64,000 bases of DNA from DAIDJD01 sp035485275. Its GTDB lineage: Bacteria > Oederibacteriota > JAJYGY01 > DAIDJD01. The notes beneath the pieces are model-generated. The model ran no database searches, was not told where the DNA came from, and was given only the letters and a program-made list of their open reading frames with translations. This document shows, in pieces, positions 35,014 through 43,506 of the stretch. Numbering within the stretch: the stretch's first letter is position 1; the number at the start of each line of letters is the position of its first letter. Location of the stretch: assembly GCA_035485275.1 (NCBI GenBank), contig DATHOE010000021.1:62001-126000 (forward strand). The letters are read 5' to 3'. The translations under genes were made by a program, and so were the position numbers.

Positions 35014-35985
35014 ATGACCTGGGTCGTGCGGGACTTCATGCGGCAGGTGGCGGAGAACCTGAACCAGCAGGGCTACCGGGTGGACGCCCTGTCCGACCCG
35101 CGGCCCCTGGGCAAGGAGGGCGGGGTCTGGCGCTGCGACCTGCGCAGCCCGGAGGCGGGCATGCCCCCCAGCGTCATCGTCAAGCAGACCGGCGAGGCCT
35201 GGCCCTGGCGCTGGCAGGACTGGGCCTGCCAGTTCTTCCTCAGCGACCTGCCCGGCACGCGGGGCCTGGGCCCGGAGTTTTTCGCGGCGGACCAGGAGAT
35301 CGGCTACTACATCCTCGAGGACCTGGGCCTGGGGAGCGACCTGGGGCTCGCCATCGCGCGGCCCGACAGCCGGGGCCTGCTGGCCGCGGGCCTGATGGCC
35401 TGCTCCCTGGCCGGCCTGCACGCCGGAAGCTTCGGGCGCGCGCGCGTCTTCTCCATGCTGCGCGGGAACCTCCCCGGACACCGGCCCATGCAGGACGAGC
35501 AGGGCCCCTGGCGCCGCGGCGTGGACAGCACGCTGGCGAGTTTCCCCGGGGGCCTGGCCGCGGGGCTGGCGCAGGTCCTCGATACCCTGTCCGCGGAGAT
35601 GGAATCCCCCCTGGAGTTCCTCAGCCTGACCCACGGCGACTGGCACGCCACCAACGTGTGGTACGGGGACCAGGGGCCGCGCCTCCTGGATTTCAGGCGC
35701 GGGTCCTTCCGCCACGCGCTGCTCGACCTGGCCGCCTGGGAGTGGCGCTGCGGCATGCACGTGGCGGCCGCGGAGAACCTGTGGCGCGAATACAAGAACG
35801 AGCTGGCCCGCCTGGGCGCGGACCGCGGCGAGCGTTTTTCCGAGGCCCACGCCCGGGCCCGCGGCTGGATGGGCCTGTGGCACCTGTCCCACGGCGAGCG
35901 CGGCCCCCTGGTGCGCCGCCTGCTGAGCCAGGCGGCGGAGCGGCCCGACCTGGCCCCGCTGGCGGAGCTGGCCGGCATGGTGTGA
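35014..35985 (+). CDS. Aminoglycoside phosphotransferase-fold kinase
   Basis: A 323-aa protein with the APH catalytic loop LTHGDWHATNVWYGDQGPR (HGDxHxxN) and LLDFRRGSF where DF takes the place of the metal-binding Asp. The N-terminal lobe has VIVKQTGE with the ATP-binding Lys and an ILEDLGLG hinge, typical of the family. The ATG at 35014 starts right after the DUF255 gene. Substrate unknown; small-molecule kinases of this fold phosphorylate sugars, choline or antibiotics. A drug-resistance role should not be assumed. Confidence 0.8.
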   Translation: MTWVVRDFMRQVAENLNQQGYRVDALSDPRPLGKEGGVWRCDLRSPEAGMPPSVIVKQTGEAWPWRWQDWACQFFLSDLPGTRGLGPEFFAADQEIGYYILEDLGLGSDLGLAIARPDSRGLLAAGLMACSLAGLHAGSFGRARVFSMLRGNLPGHRPMQDEQGPWRRGVDSTLASFPGGLAAGLAQVLDTLSAEMESPLEFLSLTHGDWHATNVWYGDQGPRLLDFRRGSFRHALLDLAAWEWRCGMHVAAAENLWREYKNELARLGADRGERFSEAHARARGWMGLWHLSHGERGPLVRRLLSQAAERPDLAPLAELAGMV

Positions 35986-36016
35986 GGGTCGCGCGGCCTT
36001 CCTCCGGAGGAACCCC

Positions 36017-36595
36017 ATGGCACTCCGTCTCCAGTTCCTGGCCCTCGTCGTCCCCCGCGAACGGTTCAAAGGCTGCCGCGGGCTCCCGCAATTTTTGGAC
36101 CATTTGAATCCGGGATCCGGCGTTTTTTTCGAAACCGCTTGGTATGACCGCCGTCTCTTCTGCGAAACCGCCATGAGCGCAGGCGACGCCGAGGGTCTGG
36201 CCGCGAAGTGGGTGGAGGCGGGCCTCGCGCCTTCGGACCTCTGCCTGGCGGCCTCCCGCCGCGGACCCCTGGAGGCCTGCGCCTGGCTGGACTACTCCAT
36301 GGACGACGACTGCGTCTGGATGAAGGGGACCGAAAAAGGCGAAATCGTCGGCGGCGCGGCCCAGATCGACGAAAAACGGCGGGGCCTGGGGATTCTGGAG
36401 GCCGCCGGAGAAAAGGCCTATGCGGCCATGTACGACTCGAGGCATCCCAAGGACGATTTCGACGACGCCCACGCGGCCCTGGCCGGGGCCCTGGAACTCG
36501 CCCGCTTCCTCCACCGCCCCGACGCGGTGGAACGCCTGGGCGCCCGCATCGCCCACATCGAGTCCGTGTACAAGGCGCAGTTCCGCGGATTCTGA
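36017..36595 (+). CDS. Hypothetical protein
   Basis: A 192-aa soluble protein I do not recognise. It starts MALRLQFLALVVPRERFKG and has a Cys-containing middle region; no membrane or signal segment. GGAGGAA lies 4 bases before the ATG, and a strong terminator follows the stop. It is probably the last gene of the transcription unit that starts with the DUF255 gene. Confidence 0.65.
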   Translation: MALRLQFLALVVPRERFKGCRGLPQFLDHLNPGSGVFFETAWYDRRLFCETAMSAGDAEGLAAKWVEAGLAPSDLCLAASRRGPLEACAWLDYSMDDDCVWMKGTEKGEIVGGAAQIDEKRRGLGILEAAGEKAYAAMYDSRHPKDDFDDAHAALAGALELARFLHRPDAVERLGARIAHIESVYKAQFRGF

Positions 36596-36610
36596 AGGGG
36601 GGCCGCCGCA

Positions 36611-36645
36611 AAAAAAAGCCCCAGGCATGAGCCTGGGGCTTTTTT
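36611..36645. terminator. Bidirectional Rho-independent terminator
   Basis: AAAAAAGCCCCAGGC / GCCTGGGGCTTTTTT stem with loop ATGA. A run on one side and T run on the other serve both the plus-strand gene ending at 36595 and the minus-strand SEC-C gene. Confidence 0.93.
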
Positions 36646-36681
36646 ATTGGGGGCCGAGGGCCCTCTTGTTCGGAACCGGGC

Positions 36682-36996
36682 TTAGACGGCCTTGCGCGGG
36701 GTGTTCATGGGCTTGTGGCTGCGCGGGCCCTTGGGCACGTACGCCATGCCGGCCACGGTCTGGGCCTTGGGGCGCTCGCCCGGGCTCTTGGCGTGGGCCT
36801 CGGGATCGGCCTCATGCGCGGCGGCTTCGGCCTCGGCGACCTTGGCCTTGGCCGCGTTGCCTTCGGCCAGCGTCTTGCTGGCGGCCTCTTCATCGGCACG
36901 CAAGTGGCACTTCTTGTATTTCTTGCCCGAACCGCAGGGGCAGTCGTCGTTGCGGCCCGCCTTGCGCAGGCGTTCCGCGGCTTCGTTCACGGGCAT
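36682..36996 (-). CDS. SEC-C motif protein
   Basis: A 104-aa protein with the zinc-binding SEC-C motif NDDCPCGSGKKYKKCH (residues 16-31, C-P-C...C-H), as found at the C terminus of SecA and in many small proteins that contact SecA or ribosomes. After it comes an Ala/Glu-rich helix (about 35-68) and a Pro/Lys-rich tail. GGAG lies 6 bases before the ATG. Confidence 0.85.
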   Translation of the reverse strand: MPVNEAAERLRKAGRNDDCPCGSGKKYKKCHLRADEEAASKTLAEGNAAKAKVAEAEAAAHEADPEAHAKSPGERPKAQTVAGMAYVPKGPRSHKPMNTPRKAV

Positions 36997-37032
36997 GGGG
37001 TCTCCTTGAGGAATACGATAGTTTAGGGCCCA

Positions 37033-38133
37033 ATGCCCTCCGGGGGCAAGGGGGGCCTTGGATCGCGTGGCGCCTGGGACGGCGGCCTGTTACACTGCCT
37101 TTTACGCCCCGGCCCTCCGGGCCCTTCTTGCGAGGACGCCATCCGCCGCTTTTGGCGACCCGTCAAACACAACCTCATCCTGGGCCTCCTGGCCCTGCTG
37201 GACCGCCTGATGCGTATGCTGCCCCTGGGGGCGGCGCGCGCCCTGGGCTCGGGCCTGGGCCGCGTTTTCTACGCCTGCGTCCCCTACGAGCGCCGCAAGA
37301 CCCTGGAGACCCTGCGCCGGGCCTATCCCGGCAGCGACCTGGCCTGGCGCAAGGAGACGGCCGCGGCCGTTTTCGGCCATCTGGGCCGTTCCGCCGCGGA
37401 GTTCTTCAGGCTGTCCGCGCCGGAGTCCGCGGGGCCGGACGCCTGGGTGGCCGAGGTGGAGGGCTTCGAGCATCTCGAGCGGCCCGTCCGTGAGGGCCGC
37501 GGCGTGGTGGCGGTGACGGCCCACTTCGGGCATTGGGAGCTCCTGGCGGCCTGGGTGGCCCGGCGCCTGCCCACGGCCGTGGTGGCGCGCCAGGCCTATG
37601 ACCCGCGCCTGGACGCCGTCCTGACGGCCCGCCGGGAGCGCAACAAGATCACGGTCTTCGGGCGCAACACCTCGGTGCGGCCCATCCTGCGCTGGCTGAA
37701 CGAGGGCAAGGTCCTGGGCGTCCTGGCCGACCAGGACACGGGCGTGGATTCCCTCTACGTCGAATTTTTCGGGCTGCCCTCCAAGACGCCTTCGGGCCCG
37801 GCCGTGCTGGCCCAGGCCACCGGCTCGGACCTGGTGTGCGGCTTCTGCTTCCGCAGGCCCGACGGCCGCTACCGCCTCGTGTTTTCCCCGGCCATCCCGG
37901 TCCCGCCGCGGGCGGGCGGTGGGGCGCTGGAGCTCTGGGGCGTGGTGCAGGAATACACCCGCCGCACCGAGGCGGCCATCCGCGAGGCCCCGGGCCTGTG
38001 GGCCTGGAACCACGCCCGCTGGCGCAGCGACAGCGCCAAAGCCTCCACCGGCTGGGATCCCCGCCTGGCGGCGGGCTGCCTGGAACGCATCGCCGCCCGC
38101 CGTGCGGCGGCGGGCCGGGCGCCGCAGGCCTGA
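37033..38133 (+). CDS. Lipid A biosynthesis-type lysophospholipid acyltransferase
   Basis: A membrane-bound acyltransferase of the LpxL/HtrB family. The catalytic motif is VVAVTAHFGHWELLAAW (H-x4-D/E: H to E), followed later by GVLADQDTGVDSLYVEFFG (the D-Q motif) and ATGSDLVCGFCFRRPDGRYRLVF. The N-terminal helix HNLILGLLALLDRLMRMLPL anchors it. The ATG-started reading begins at 37033, but the first 35 residues look non-coding and a TTACACT -10-like box lies inside them at about 37089. The true start is therefore probably further in, perhaps a rare ATC after GAGG at 37141. It lies upstream of lptC-lptA-lptB, which fits LPS assembly. Confidence 0.82.
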   Translation: MPSGGKGGLGSRGAWDGGLLHCLLRPGPPGPSCEDAIRRFWRPVKHNLILGLLALLDRLMRMLPLGAARALGSGLGRVFYACVPYERRKTLETLRRAYPGSDLAWRKETAAAVFGHLGRSAAEFFRLSAPESAGPDAWVAEVEGFEHLERPVREGRGVVAVTAHFGHWELLAAWVARRLPTAVVARQAYDPRLDAVLTARRERNKITVFGRNTSVRPILRWLNEGKVLGVLADQDTGVDSLYVEFFGLPSKTPSGPAVLAQATGSDLVCGFCFRRPDGRYRLVFSPAIPVPPRAGGGALELWGVVQEYTRRTEAAIREAPGLWAWNHARWRSDSAKASTGWDPRLAAGCLERIAARRAAAGRAPQA

Positions 38134-38188
38134 GGGCCCTGAACATTGGGCTGTCCCCGGCGCGTCCGGGCGGGCTAAAATCGCCTCC

Positions 38189-38211
38189 GGGGTGTGGGAA
38201 ACCCACACCCC
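38189..38211 (+). promoter_or_regulatory. Perfect hairpin in the lptC leader
   Basis: GGGGTGTGGG-AAA-CCCACACCCC, a 10-bp perfect stem followed by GTTCGTTTTG. A TAAAAT box at 38176-38181 lies just upstream, so the hairpin may be the very 5' end of the lptC transcript (stabiliser), or it is a terminator of the acyltransferase gene. Confidence 0.55.
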
Positions 38212-38232
38212 GTTCGTTTTGCATGAGGGCGC

Positions 38233-38844
38233 GTGGACCTTTCGACCTTCCTCAAAGCTGGGCGTCCCACCCTCCTTCCGGCCGCGCTGGTGTGCGCCTT
38301 TTGCCTGACCCTGGCCTGCGGCCCGGCCCCGACAGCCCAAGGGCCCGCGGCCCCGGCATCCAAGAAAGAGCAGGAAAAACCCAGCCTGCTCTTCCAGGGC
38401 TTCAGCGCCCGCGCCTCCCACGACGGCGAGCTGGTGTGGGAGGCCCAGGCCGAGCGCGCCCTGGTCAACCACACGGGCCAGCACGCCCACGCCGAGGTGG
38501 TCACCATGGTCTACTTCAGGCACGGCCAGGTGGTGTCCCGCGCCCGCGCCGACAGGGCGGAGATTGACCTGAAGGACTATGACATCCAGGCCTACGGCGC
38601 CGTCGAGGTGCATTCCAGCGAGGGGGCCATCCTGCGCACGCCCCACCTGGACTGGGACAACCGCGAGCAGAAGATCTCCAGCGACTCGCCCGTCGAGGTC
38701 CTGCGCGGCCACACGGTGCTGACCGGCCGCGGTTTCGTGAGCGACCGGGACCTGCGCGACGTGCGCATCCTGCACGACGTGCAGGCGGAGGCCGTCAGCG
38801 TGGAGGACCTGCGCGAGGAGTCGAAGACGTGGCGCCAGCCCTGA
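38233..38844 (+). CDS. lptC: LPS export protein LptC
   Basis: A 203-aa protein with an N-terminal hydrophobic segment ending in a lipobox-like LTLACG (Cys near 29), so possibly a lipoprotein instead of a TM-anchored form. The body is the OstA-like beta-jelly-roll: LLFQGFSARASHDGELVWEA, then ARADRAEIDLKDYDIQAYGAV, DWDNREQKISSDSPVEVLRG and LTGRGFVSDRDLRD, the usual LptC pattern. It carries LPS from the LptBFG transporter to LptA in the periplasm. It starts with GTG and overlaps the next gene by 16 bases. Confidence 0.85.
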   Translation: MDLSTFLKAGRPTLLPAALVCAFCLTLACGPAPTAQGPAAPASKKEQEKPSLLFQGFSARASHDGELVWEAQAERALVNHTGQHAHAEVVTMVYFRHGQVVSRARADRAEIDLKDYDIQAYGAVEVHSSEGAILRTPHLDWDNREQKISSDSPVEVLRGHTVLTGRGFVSDRDLRDVRILHDVQAEAVSVEDLREESKTWRQP

Positions 38845-39620
38845 AGGCCCTCGCCTTGGGCTCGAGCCTCATCCTGCTGGCCGCCTGCGCCGGCCCCCGG
38901 CTGGCCGCCCACAAGGGCGCGGGGGTCAAGCCCGTGGCCGCGGTGCCCAGGCCCCAGCCCACGCCGGAGCCCGCCTATCCCCAGTCGCGGCCCGTGGACG
39001 AGGCCCGCCCGGTGAAGGTGCGCTCGCGCAGCCTGCGCTACAACCGGGCGACCCAGGAGACCGTGTTCTACGGCGGCGTGACCACCACCCAGGACAGCAC
39101 CGTGATCCTGTCCAAGGAGCTGCGCAGCCGCGACCAGGGCCGCAGCGCCCGCGCGGACGGCGGCGTGCTCATGACCGACTCGGTGCGGCGCTTCAGCATC
39201 CTCACGGGCGAGGCGGACTACACCGACCTGCTGCGCGAGGCCTTCCTGTCCGAGGGGGTCCACCTGGTCAGCGTCGATCCCTACGGAAATTCCATCACCG
39301 TCACCGGGCAAAGCGGCGACTTCTCGGCCGTCAGCCGCAGCGCCCGGGTGGACGGCGGCGTCACCGTCCTGCGCGGGCCCCTGCGCGCCAGCGCCGCCAG
39401 CGCCTTTGTCTACGACGGCGGCGCGCAGCTGAGGCTGCAGAAGGACGTGCGCGTGGCCATGGGCTTCAACCGCCTGCAGGGGGAAGAGGCGCTGTTCGAC
39501 GACAAGAACCACAGCCTCGACCTGGAGGGGGACGTGCGACTGCGGGTCATCCCATCCCAATTGCGTTCCGCGGCCGCCGCGCCCTGGAGCCTCAGCCCGA
39601 CAGCCCAGGAGGGCCAGTGA
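38829..39620 (+). CDS. lptA: LptA/OstA-like periplasmic LPS-transport protein
   Basis: A 263-aa protein with a lipoprotein signal (ALGSSLILLAACAG, lipobox LAAC). After a Pro-rich linker it shows repeated OstA-type strands: VKVRSRSLRYNRATQETVFYG, then VILSKELRSRDQGRSARADGG, ITVTGQSGDFSAVSRSARV and LQGEEALFDDKNHSLDLEGDV. LptA forms the periplasmic bridge for LPS. A lipid anchor is unusual for LptA and suggests a variant tethered to a membrane. It starts with GTG inside the end of lptC and overlaps lptB by 4 bases. Confidence 0.8.
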   Translation: MAPALKALALGSSLILLAACAGPRLAAHKGAGVKPVAAVPRPQPTPEPAYPQSRPVDEARPVKVRSRSLRYNRATQETVFYGGVTTTQDSTVILSKELRSRDQGRSARADGGVLMTDSVRRFSILTGEADYTDLLREAFLSEGVHLVSVDPYGNSITVTGQSGDFSAVSRSARVDGGVTVLRGPLRASAASAFVYDGGAQLRLQKDVRVAMGFNRLQGEEALFDDKNHSLDLEGDVRLRVIPSQLRSAAAAPWSLSPTAQEGQ

Positions 39621-40360
39621 GCGTAAAGATCTTGGGGACCGAAGGACTGTTCAAGAGCTACGGCGGCCGCAAGGTCGTGCAGGACGTCAGCGTCGAGGTG
39701 AAAACCGGCGAGGTGGTGGGGCTGCTGGGCCCCAACGGCGCGGGGAAGACCACCACCTTCTACATGGTGGTGGGCCTGGTCCGCCCGGACTCCGGGACGG
39801 TCTTCATCAGGGAGAAGGGCGGCGAGACCGCCGACATCACCCGCCTGCCCATGCACGAGCGCGCCCGCCTGGGCGTGGGATACCTGGCCCAGGAGGCCAG
39901 CGTCTTCCGCAAGCTCACGGTGGAGGAGAACCTGCTCGCCATCCTCGAGATGAGCGGGCTCAAGCCCGAGGAGCAGGCCCGGCGCACGGGCGAACTGCTC
40001 GACGAGTTCGGCCTGCGCGCGGTGGCCCACCAGAAGGCCTACACCCTCTCCGGCGGCGAGCGCCGGCGCACCGAGGTGGCGCGCGCGCTGGCCCTGCGCC
40101 CGGCCTTCATACTCCTGGACGAGCCCTTCGTGGGCATCGACCCCATCGCGGTCACGGACCTGCAGGCCGTCATACGCCAGCTCAAGGCCCGCGGCATCGG
40201 CGTGCTGATCACGGACCACAACGTGCGCGAGACGCTCAGCATCATCGACCGCGCCTACCTGCTGTTCCAGGGCAAGGTGCTCATCAGCGGAGGGGCCAAG
40301 GCGCTTTCCAGCGATCCCAAGGCCCGCAAACTATATCTGGGCGAAAGCTTTAAAATGTGA
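39617..40360 (+). CDS. lptB: LPS export ABC transporter ATPase LptB
   Basis: ATP-binding subunit that powers LPS extraction. Walker A is GPNGAGKTTTF, the Q-loop region GVGYLAQEASVFRKLTVEENL, the signature LSGGERRRTEVARAL, Walker B FILLDEPFVGIDP and the H-loop ITDHNVRETL. The segments VGYLAQEASVFRKLTV and ITDHNVRETLSI are specific to LptB. At 247 aa it is full length. It starts with GTG in the stop of lptA. The permease genes lptF/G are not in the window. Confidence 0.95.
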   Translation: MSVKILGTEGLFKSYGGRKVVQDVSVEVKTGEVVGLLGPNGAGKTTTFYMVVGLVRPDSGTVFIREKGGETADITRLPMHERARLGVGYLAQEASVFRKLTVEENLLAILEMSGLKPEEQARRTGELLDEFGLRAVAHQKAYTLSGGERRRTEVARALALRPAFILLDEPFVGIDPIAVTDLQAVIRQLKARGIGVLITDHNVRETLSIIDRAYLLFQGKVLISGGAKALSSDPKARKLYLGESFKM

Positions 40361-40421
40361 GCGGGCCCGTCCCGCGGCGCTGGGGCTGCTGGCCCTGCTG
40401 GCGGCCGCGCGCCTGGGCGCC

Positions 40422-42419
40422 ATGGGCTTCCTCCCCAGCCCGCAGGACCGGGCCCTGTGGGCCGCCTCCGACGCCTTCCGCAGCGGCGACTCCGCGGCAG
40501 CGGCCGCGGACCTCGATCCCTGGGTGACCCGCTCGGCCGAGGCCGCGCGCGAGGACCTGGCCCTGCGTTTCCTGTCCCAGGACTACGAAGGCGTGCTGGC
40601 CCTGGACGCCGCGGTGCCCAAGGCCGCTTCGGACGACGAAGCCCGCCTGTGGGTGGCCCGCAGCGACGCGGCCCTGGCGCGCTGGAACGACTGCCTCGCG
40701 CGCCTGGCGCCCCTGACGCAGGGAGCCACCCGGCCCTGGGCGCTCTGCCTGCGCGCCGAAGCCCTGGCCGCCCTGGCGGATCCCGCGGCCCAGGCGGCCT
40801 TCAGCGACGCGCTCAGCGCCACGGCCGGCACCCGCCTGGACGCCCTGTGCTCGGTCGAGGCCGCGGAGGAGGCCGCCGGCCGCTACGACTGGGCTTCGGA
40901 GGAAACGCTGTATCTGCGCGCGGAACGCGCGGACCCGGCCTACACCCGGGTGGACCTGCGCCTGGCCGAACTCTACCTCTGCGAGGAGCGCTGGTCCGAG
41001 GCGCGCTTGAGGCTGGAACGCGCCCACCGCGTGGACCCCCTGGCGGCCGAGCCCGCCCAGGACCTCGACGCCCTGCTCAAGGAGCGGCCCCAGGAGCGCA
41101 CGGTCCAGCAGAGCGACCTGGACGGCCGGCTCAAGCTCTTTGACCTGCTTTCCAATCCCGTGGTCCAGCCCCTGCCCCAGCGCGCGGGCGAGCCCAGCGT
41201 GCGGGTGGGGCTGCTCACGGGCGTGGACGCGGTCCGTTTCCGCGTGGGCGGCGCCATGGTCGACGAGGCCCAGGGCCTGACCCTGGCCGCGGAAAGCTCC
41301 TGGGTCGCCTGCGAAGGCCCGGGCGAGACCTGGACCCTGGCCCCGCTCGATCCCAATCCGGCCCCGGCCCGCGTGCTGTCCGGGCCCCTGCGGCTGAGGC
41401 CCCTGGACCCCTCCTCCACCTTCGGCCTCTTCGGCGTTGAGCACGGCGGCGGCTATTTCTTCGCCGGCAGCGAGGACCGCTACTACCGGGGCCTGCTTGA
41501 GATCAGCGAGAGGCCGGACGGCCTGCTGGTCGTCGACGAGCTGGGCCTGGAATCCTACCTCTGCAGCGTGGTGCCCTCCGAGGTGCCGGCTTCCTGGTCC
41601 GCGGCCGCCCTGCGCGCCCAGGCCATCACCGCCAGGACCTTCGCCTGGGGCGAGCTGGGGGACTTCAAGGACGAGGGCTACGACCTGTGCCCCTCGGTGG
41701 CCTGCGCCGCCTATTCCGGCGTGGGCGTGGAGAACGCCCGGACCACCAGCGCGGTGACGGCCACGGCCGGGCTGGTGATGGAGAGCGGCGGCGGCCGGCT
41801 GGGCTCGGCCCACTTCATGGACAATTCCGGGGGCCACACCCTCCCCGCGGGCGACGTCTGGTCCAGCCCGGATCCCGACAGCGTGGGGGTGCCGGACTGC
41901 CCGGACCGGGCGTCCGCGACGCTGAAGCTCTTCCCGCTGTCCCCGGCCGGGCTGCTGCACTACATCGACGACCTGGGCAAGGACGTGCAGGGATGGCCCG
42001 ACCACGAGGGGCATTCCCTGTGGCGCTGGACCCTGCGCCTGACGCCCGAGGACCTGGCGCCCAGCGTGGACCGCCACGGCGCGGTGGGACGGCCGGTGGA
42101 CGTGCAGGGCCTGGACCGCAGCCAGGGGGGCTACCTCCTGAGGGTGCGGGTGGTCGGCGACCGGGGCTCCTATGTGGTGTCGGGCGACCGCATCCGTTCG
42201 GCCCTGAAAGGCCTGAAATCCGACCTGTTCTATGTCGAGGCCCGCTTGGACGCCCAGGGCCGCACCGTGGCCCTGCTCTTCCACGGCGGCGGCTGGGGCC
42301 ACGGGGTCGGCATGAGCCAGTCCGGGGCCGAGGCCATGGCCCAGGCCGGCCTGGACGAGCGCTCCATCCTTAGGCATTATTTCCCCGAAGACCGGATCCA
42401 TAGACGCTACACTTGGTGA
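40422..42419 (+). CDS. SpoIID/LytB-domain protein with an N-terminal repeat region
   Basis: A 665-aa protein. Residues 1 to about 230 are helical and TPR-like (WSEARLRLERAHRVDPLAAE is a TPR-type unit). The C-terminal SpoIID domain has GLLVVDELGLESYLCSVVPSEVPASW, AQAITARTFA and FHGGGWGHGVGMSQSGAEAMA, which are the family hallmarks; SpoIID cuts peptidoglycan glycan strands freed of stem peptides. The in-frame codons before this ATG encode a hydrophobic signal-like stretch (ALGLLALLAAARLGA) with no ATG, GTG or TTG ahead of it, so the real start may be non-standard. It follows lptB directly. Confidence 0.85.
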   Translation: MGFLPSPQDRALWAASDAFRSGDSAAAAADLDPWVTRSAEAAREDLALRFLSQDYEGVLALDAAVPKAASDDEARLWVARSDAALARWNDCLARLAPLTQGATRPWALCLRAEALAALADPAAQAAFSDALSATAGTRLDALCSVEAAEEAAGRYDWASEETLYLRAERADPAYTRVDLRLAELYLCEERWSEARLRLERAHRVDPLAAEPAQDLDALLKERPQERTVQQSDLDGRLKLFDLLSNPVVQPLPQRAGEPSVRVGLLTGVDAVRFRVGGAMVDEAQGLTLAAESSWVACEGPGETWTLAPLDPNPAPARVLSGPLRLRPLDPSSTFGLFGVEHGGGYFFAGSEDRYYRGLLEISERPDGLLVVDELGLESYLCSVVPSEVPASWSAAALRAQAITARTFAWGELGDFKDEGYDLCPSVACAAYSGVGVENARTTSAVTATAGLVMESGGGRLGSAHFMDNSGGHTLPAGDVWSSPDPDSVGVPDCPDRASATLKLFPLSPAGLLHYIDDLGKDVQGWPDHEGHSLWRWTLRLTPEDLAPSVDRHGAVGRPVDVQGLDRSQGGYLLRVRVVGDRGSYVVSGDRIRSALKGLKSDLFYVEARLDAQGRTVALLFHGGGWGHGVGMSQSGAEAMAQAGLDERSILRHYFPEDRIHRRYTW

Positions 42420-42480
42420 CGCGTTTGACCGACCTCCGCCCAGATTTCGAAGCAGCGGCCCGCCGTTCGCGGCCCGGCCG

Positions 42481-42954
42481 ATGAGCGCCTTGCGCAAGGT
42501 ATTCTCCGGGGCGCAGCCCGGCGTGGACCGGGCCGCCCTGGACGCCGCCCTGGATCTCGGATTCCAGGCGGGAGGATGGGTCCCCAAGGGCCGCGTGGCG
42601 GACGACGGCGCGGTCCCCCCGCGCTACAGCGTGACCGAGACCGGCGGCCGGGACCGCACGCAGTGCGTCGAATGGAACGTCCGCGACACGGACGCCACCC
42701 TGATCCTCACCACCGGGCGCCGTCTGGGGGACGACGCCCAGGCGGCCATGGACCTGGCCCACAAAATGGAAAAGCCCGTGCTGGTGGTGGACCTGCTCCA
42801 GCCCCGCAACCTGCCCAGCATCCTGTTCTGGCTGGACTACGGGAAAGTGGTTTCGCTCAACGTCGCCGGCCCACGCGAGAGCGAGGTCCCCGGGATCCGC
42901 GCCATGGCCATGGAATTCCTGAAGGACCTGCTCATGGCCGTCAAGGAATCCTGA
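42481..42954 (+). CDS. Putative molybdenum-carrier/LOG-like Rossmann protein
   Basis: A 157-aa protein with the pattern SGAQPGVDRAALDAALDLG, GGWVPKGRVADDG, RYSVTETGGRDRTQCVEWNV and TLILTTGRRLGDDAQAAMD. It matches the family called putative molybdenum carrier, a member of the SLOG superfamily. Structures of relatives resemble the Moco carrier protein, but the true ligand is not known in most cases. GTG-free ATG start; a small membrane protein follows after 23 bases. Confidence 0.75.
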   Translation: MSALRKVFSGAQPGVDRAALDAALDLGFQAGGWVPKGRVADDGAVPPRYSVTETGGRDRTQCVEWNVRDTDATLILTTGRRLGDDAQAAMDLAHKMEKPVLVVDLLQPRNLPSILFWLDYGKVVSLNVAGPRESEVPGIRAMAMEFLKDLLMAVKES

Positions 42955-42977
42955 ACCGCACACGATAAAGGACCGCC

Positions 42978-43121
42978 ATGACCCCTTTGCTGCCCATCCT
43001 TTATGCCGTCTTCATCGGCCTTGCCCTTATCTGGCCCCTGGCCTTTTTCGGTTACCGCTTTTATGTGGACCTGGTCGCTGCGGAGACGGAAAAACACGCG
43101 AAGCAGGCCCCGGGGCACTAG
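42978..43121 (+). CDS. Small 47-aa membrane protein
   Basis: AAAGGA lies 5 bases before the ATG. The translation starts MTPLLPILYAVFIGLALIW, has one long membrane segment (about 4-30) and a short polar tail (AETEKHAKQAPGH). One-pass peptides of this kind are often parts of larger membrane complexes; this one has no recognised family. The AbrB-type gene follows 8 bases later. Confidence 0.55.
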   Translation: MTPLLPILYAVFIGLALIWPLAFFGYRFYVDLVAAETEKHAKQAPGH

Positions 43122-43129
43122 GGGCAAGT

Positions 43130-43390
43130 ATGCTCGCGACGATTTCAAGCAAAGGGCAGGTTACGATACCAAAGGCAATACGGGAGGCCCTGGGGCTAAA
43201 GTCCGGGGACTCGGTCGCCTTTGCGGTCAAGGACGGGGCGGCAGTTCTCCGCCCGGTCCGGGCCCGGACCATGGACGATCTCCAGGCATGTCTGCGTATG
43301 TACGCGGACAAAGGACCCGACATCAGGCATGGACATCGGGAAGCCCTGGCCGAAGCCCTGTGCGCGCGCAAAAGAAAATGGTTCCGTTGA
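43130..43390 (+). CDS. AbrB/SpoVT-type DNA-binding antitoxin, orphan
   Basis: An 86-aa protein with the swapped-hairpin AbrB domain at the N terminus: MLATISSKGQVTIPKAIREA, then LGLKSGDSVAFAVKDGAAVLRP. This is the usual DNA-binding half of VapB/PrlF/MazE-like antitoxins. The C-terminal half (helical, with HGHREALAEAL) is where an antitoxin would bind its toxin. No toxin ORF follows; a terminator lies 50 bases downstream. It is either an orphan antitoxin or a plain regulator. Confidence 0.85.
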   Translation: MLATISSKGQVTIPKAIREALGLKSGDSVAFAVKDGAAVLRPVRARTMDDLQACLRMYADKGPDIRHGHREALAEALCARKRKWFR

Positions 43391-43440
43391 TGCCGCCGAC
43401 CGAAGCACTGGTTGAACTCCGTCCCTAAACGAATCTCGCA

Positions 43441-43482
43441 AAGAAAAGGCGCCATCCGACAGGTCGGATGGCGCCTTTTCTT
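43441..43482. terminator. 20-bp perfect bidirectional terminator
   Basis: Left arm 43441-43460 (AAGAAAAGGCGCCATCCGAC) pairs perfectly with right arm 43463-43482, with AG between. The ends are AAAA and TTTT, so it stops transcription from both the AbrB gene and the convergent hsp20. Confidence 0.93.
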
Positions 43483-43506
43483 CGTGGGGTCGATGTCATG
43501 CTCGCC

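Noticed and set aside
35014..35985. Antibiotic-resistance aminoglycoside kinase
   Set aside because: Only the general APH fold is shared; no resistance-specific feature and the context is housekeeping.
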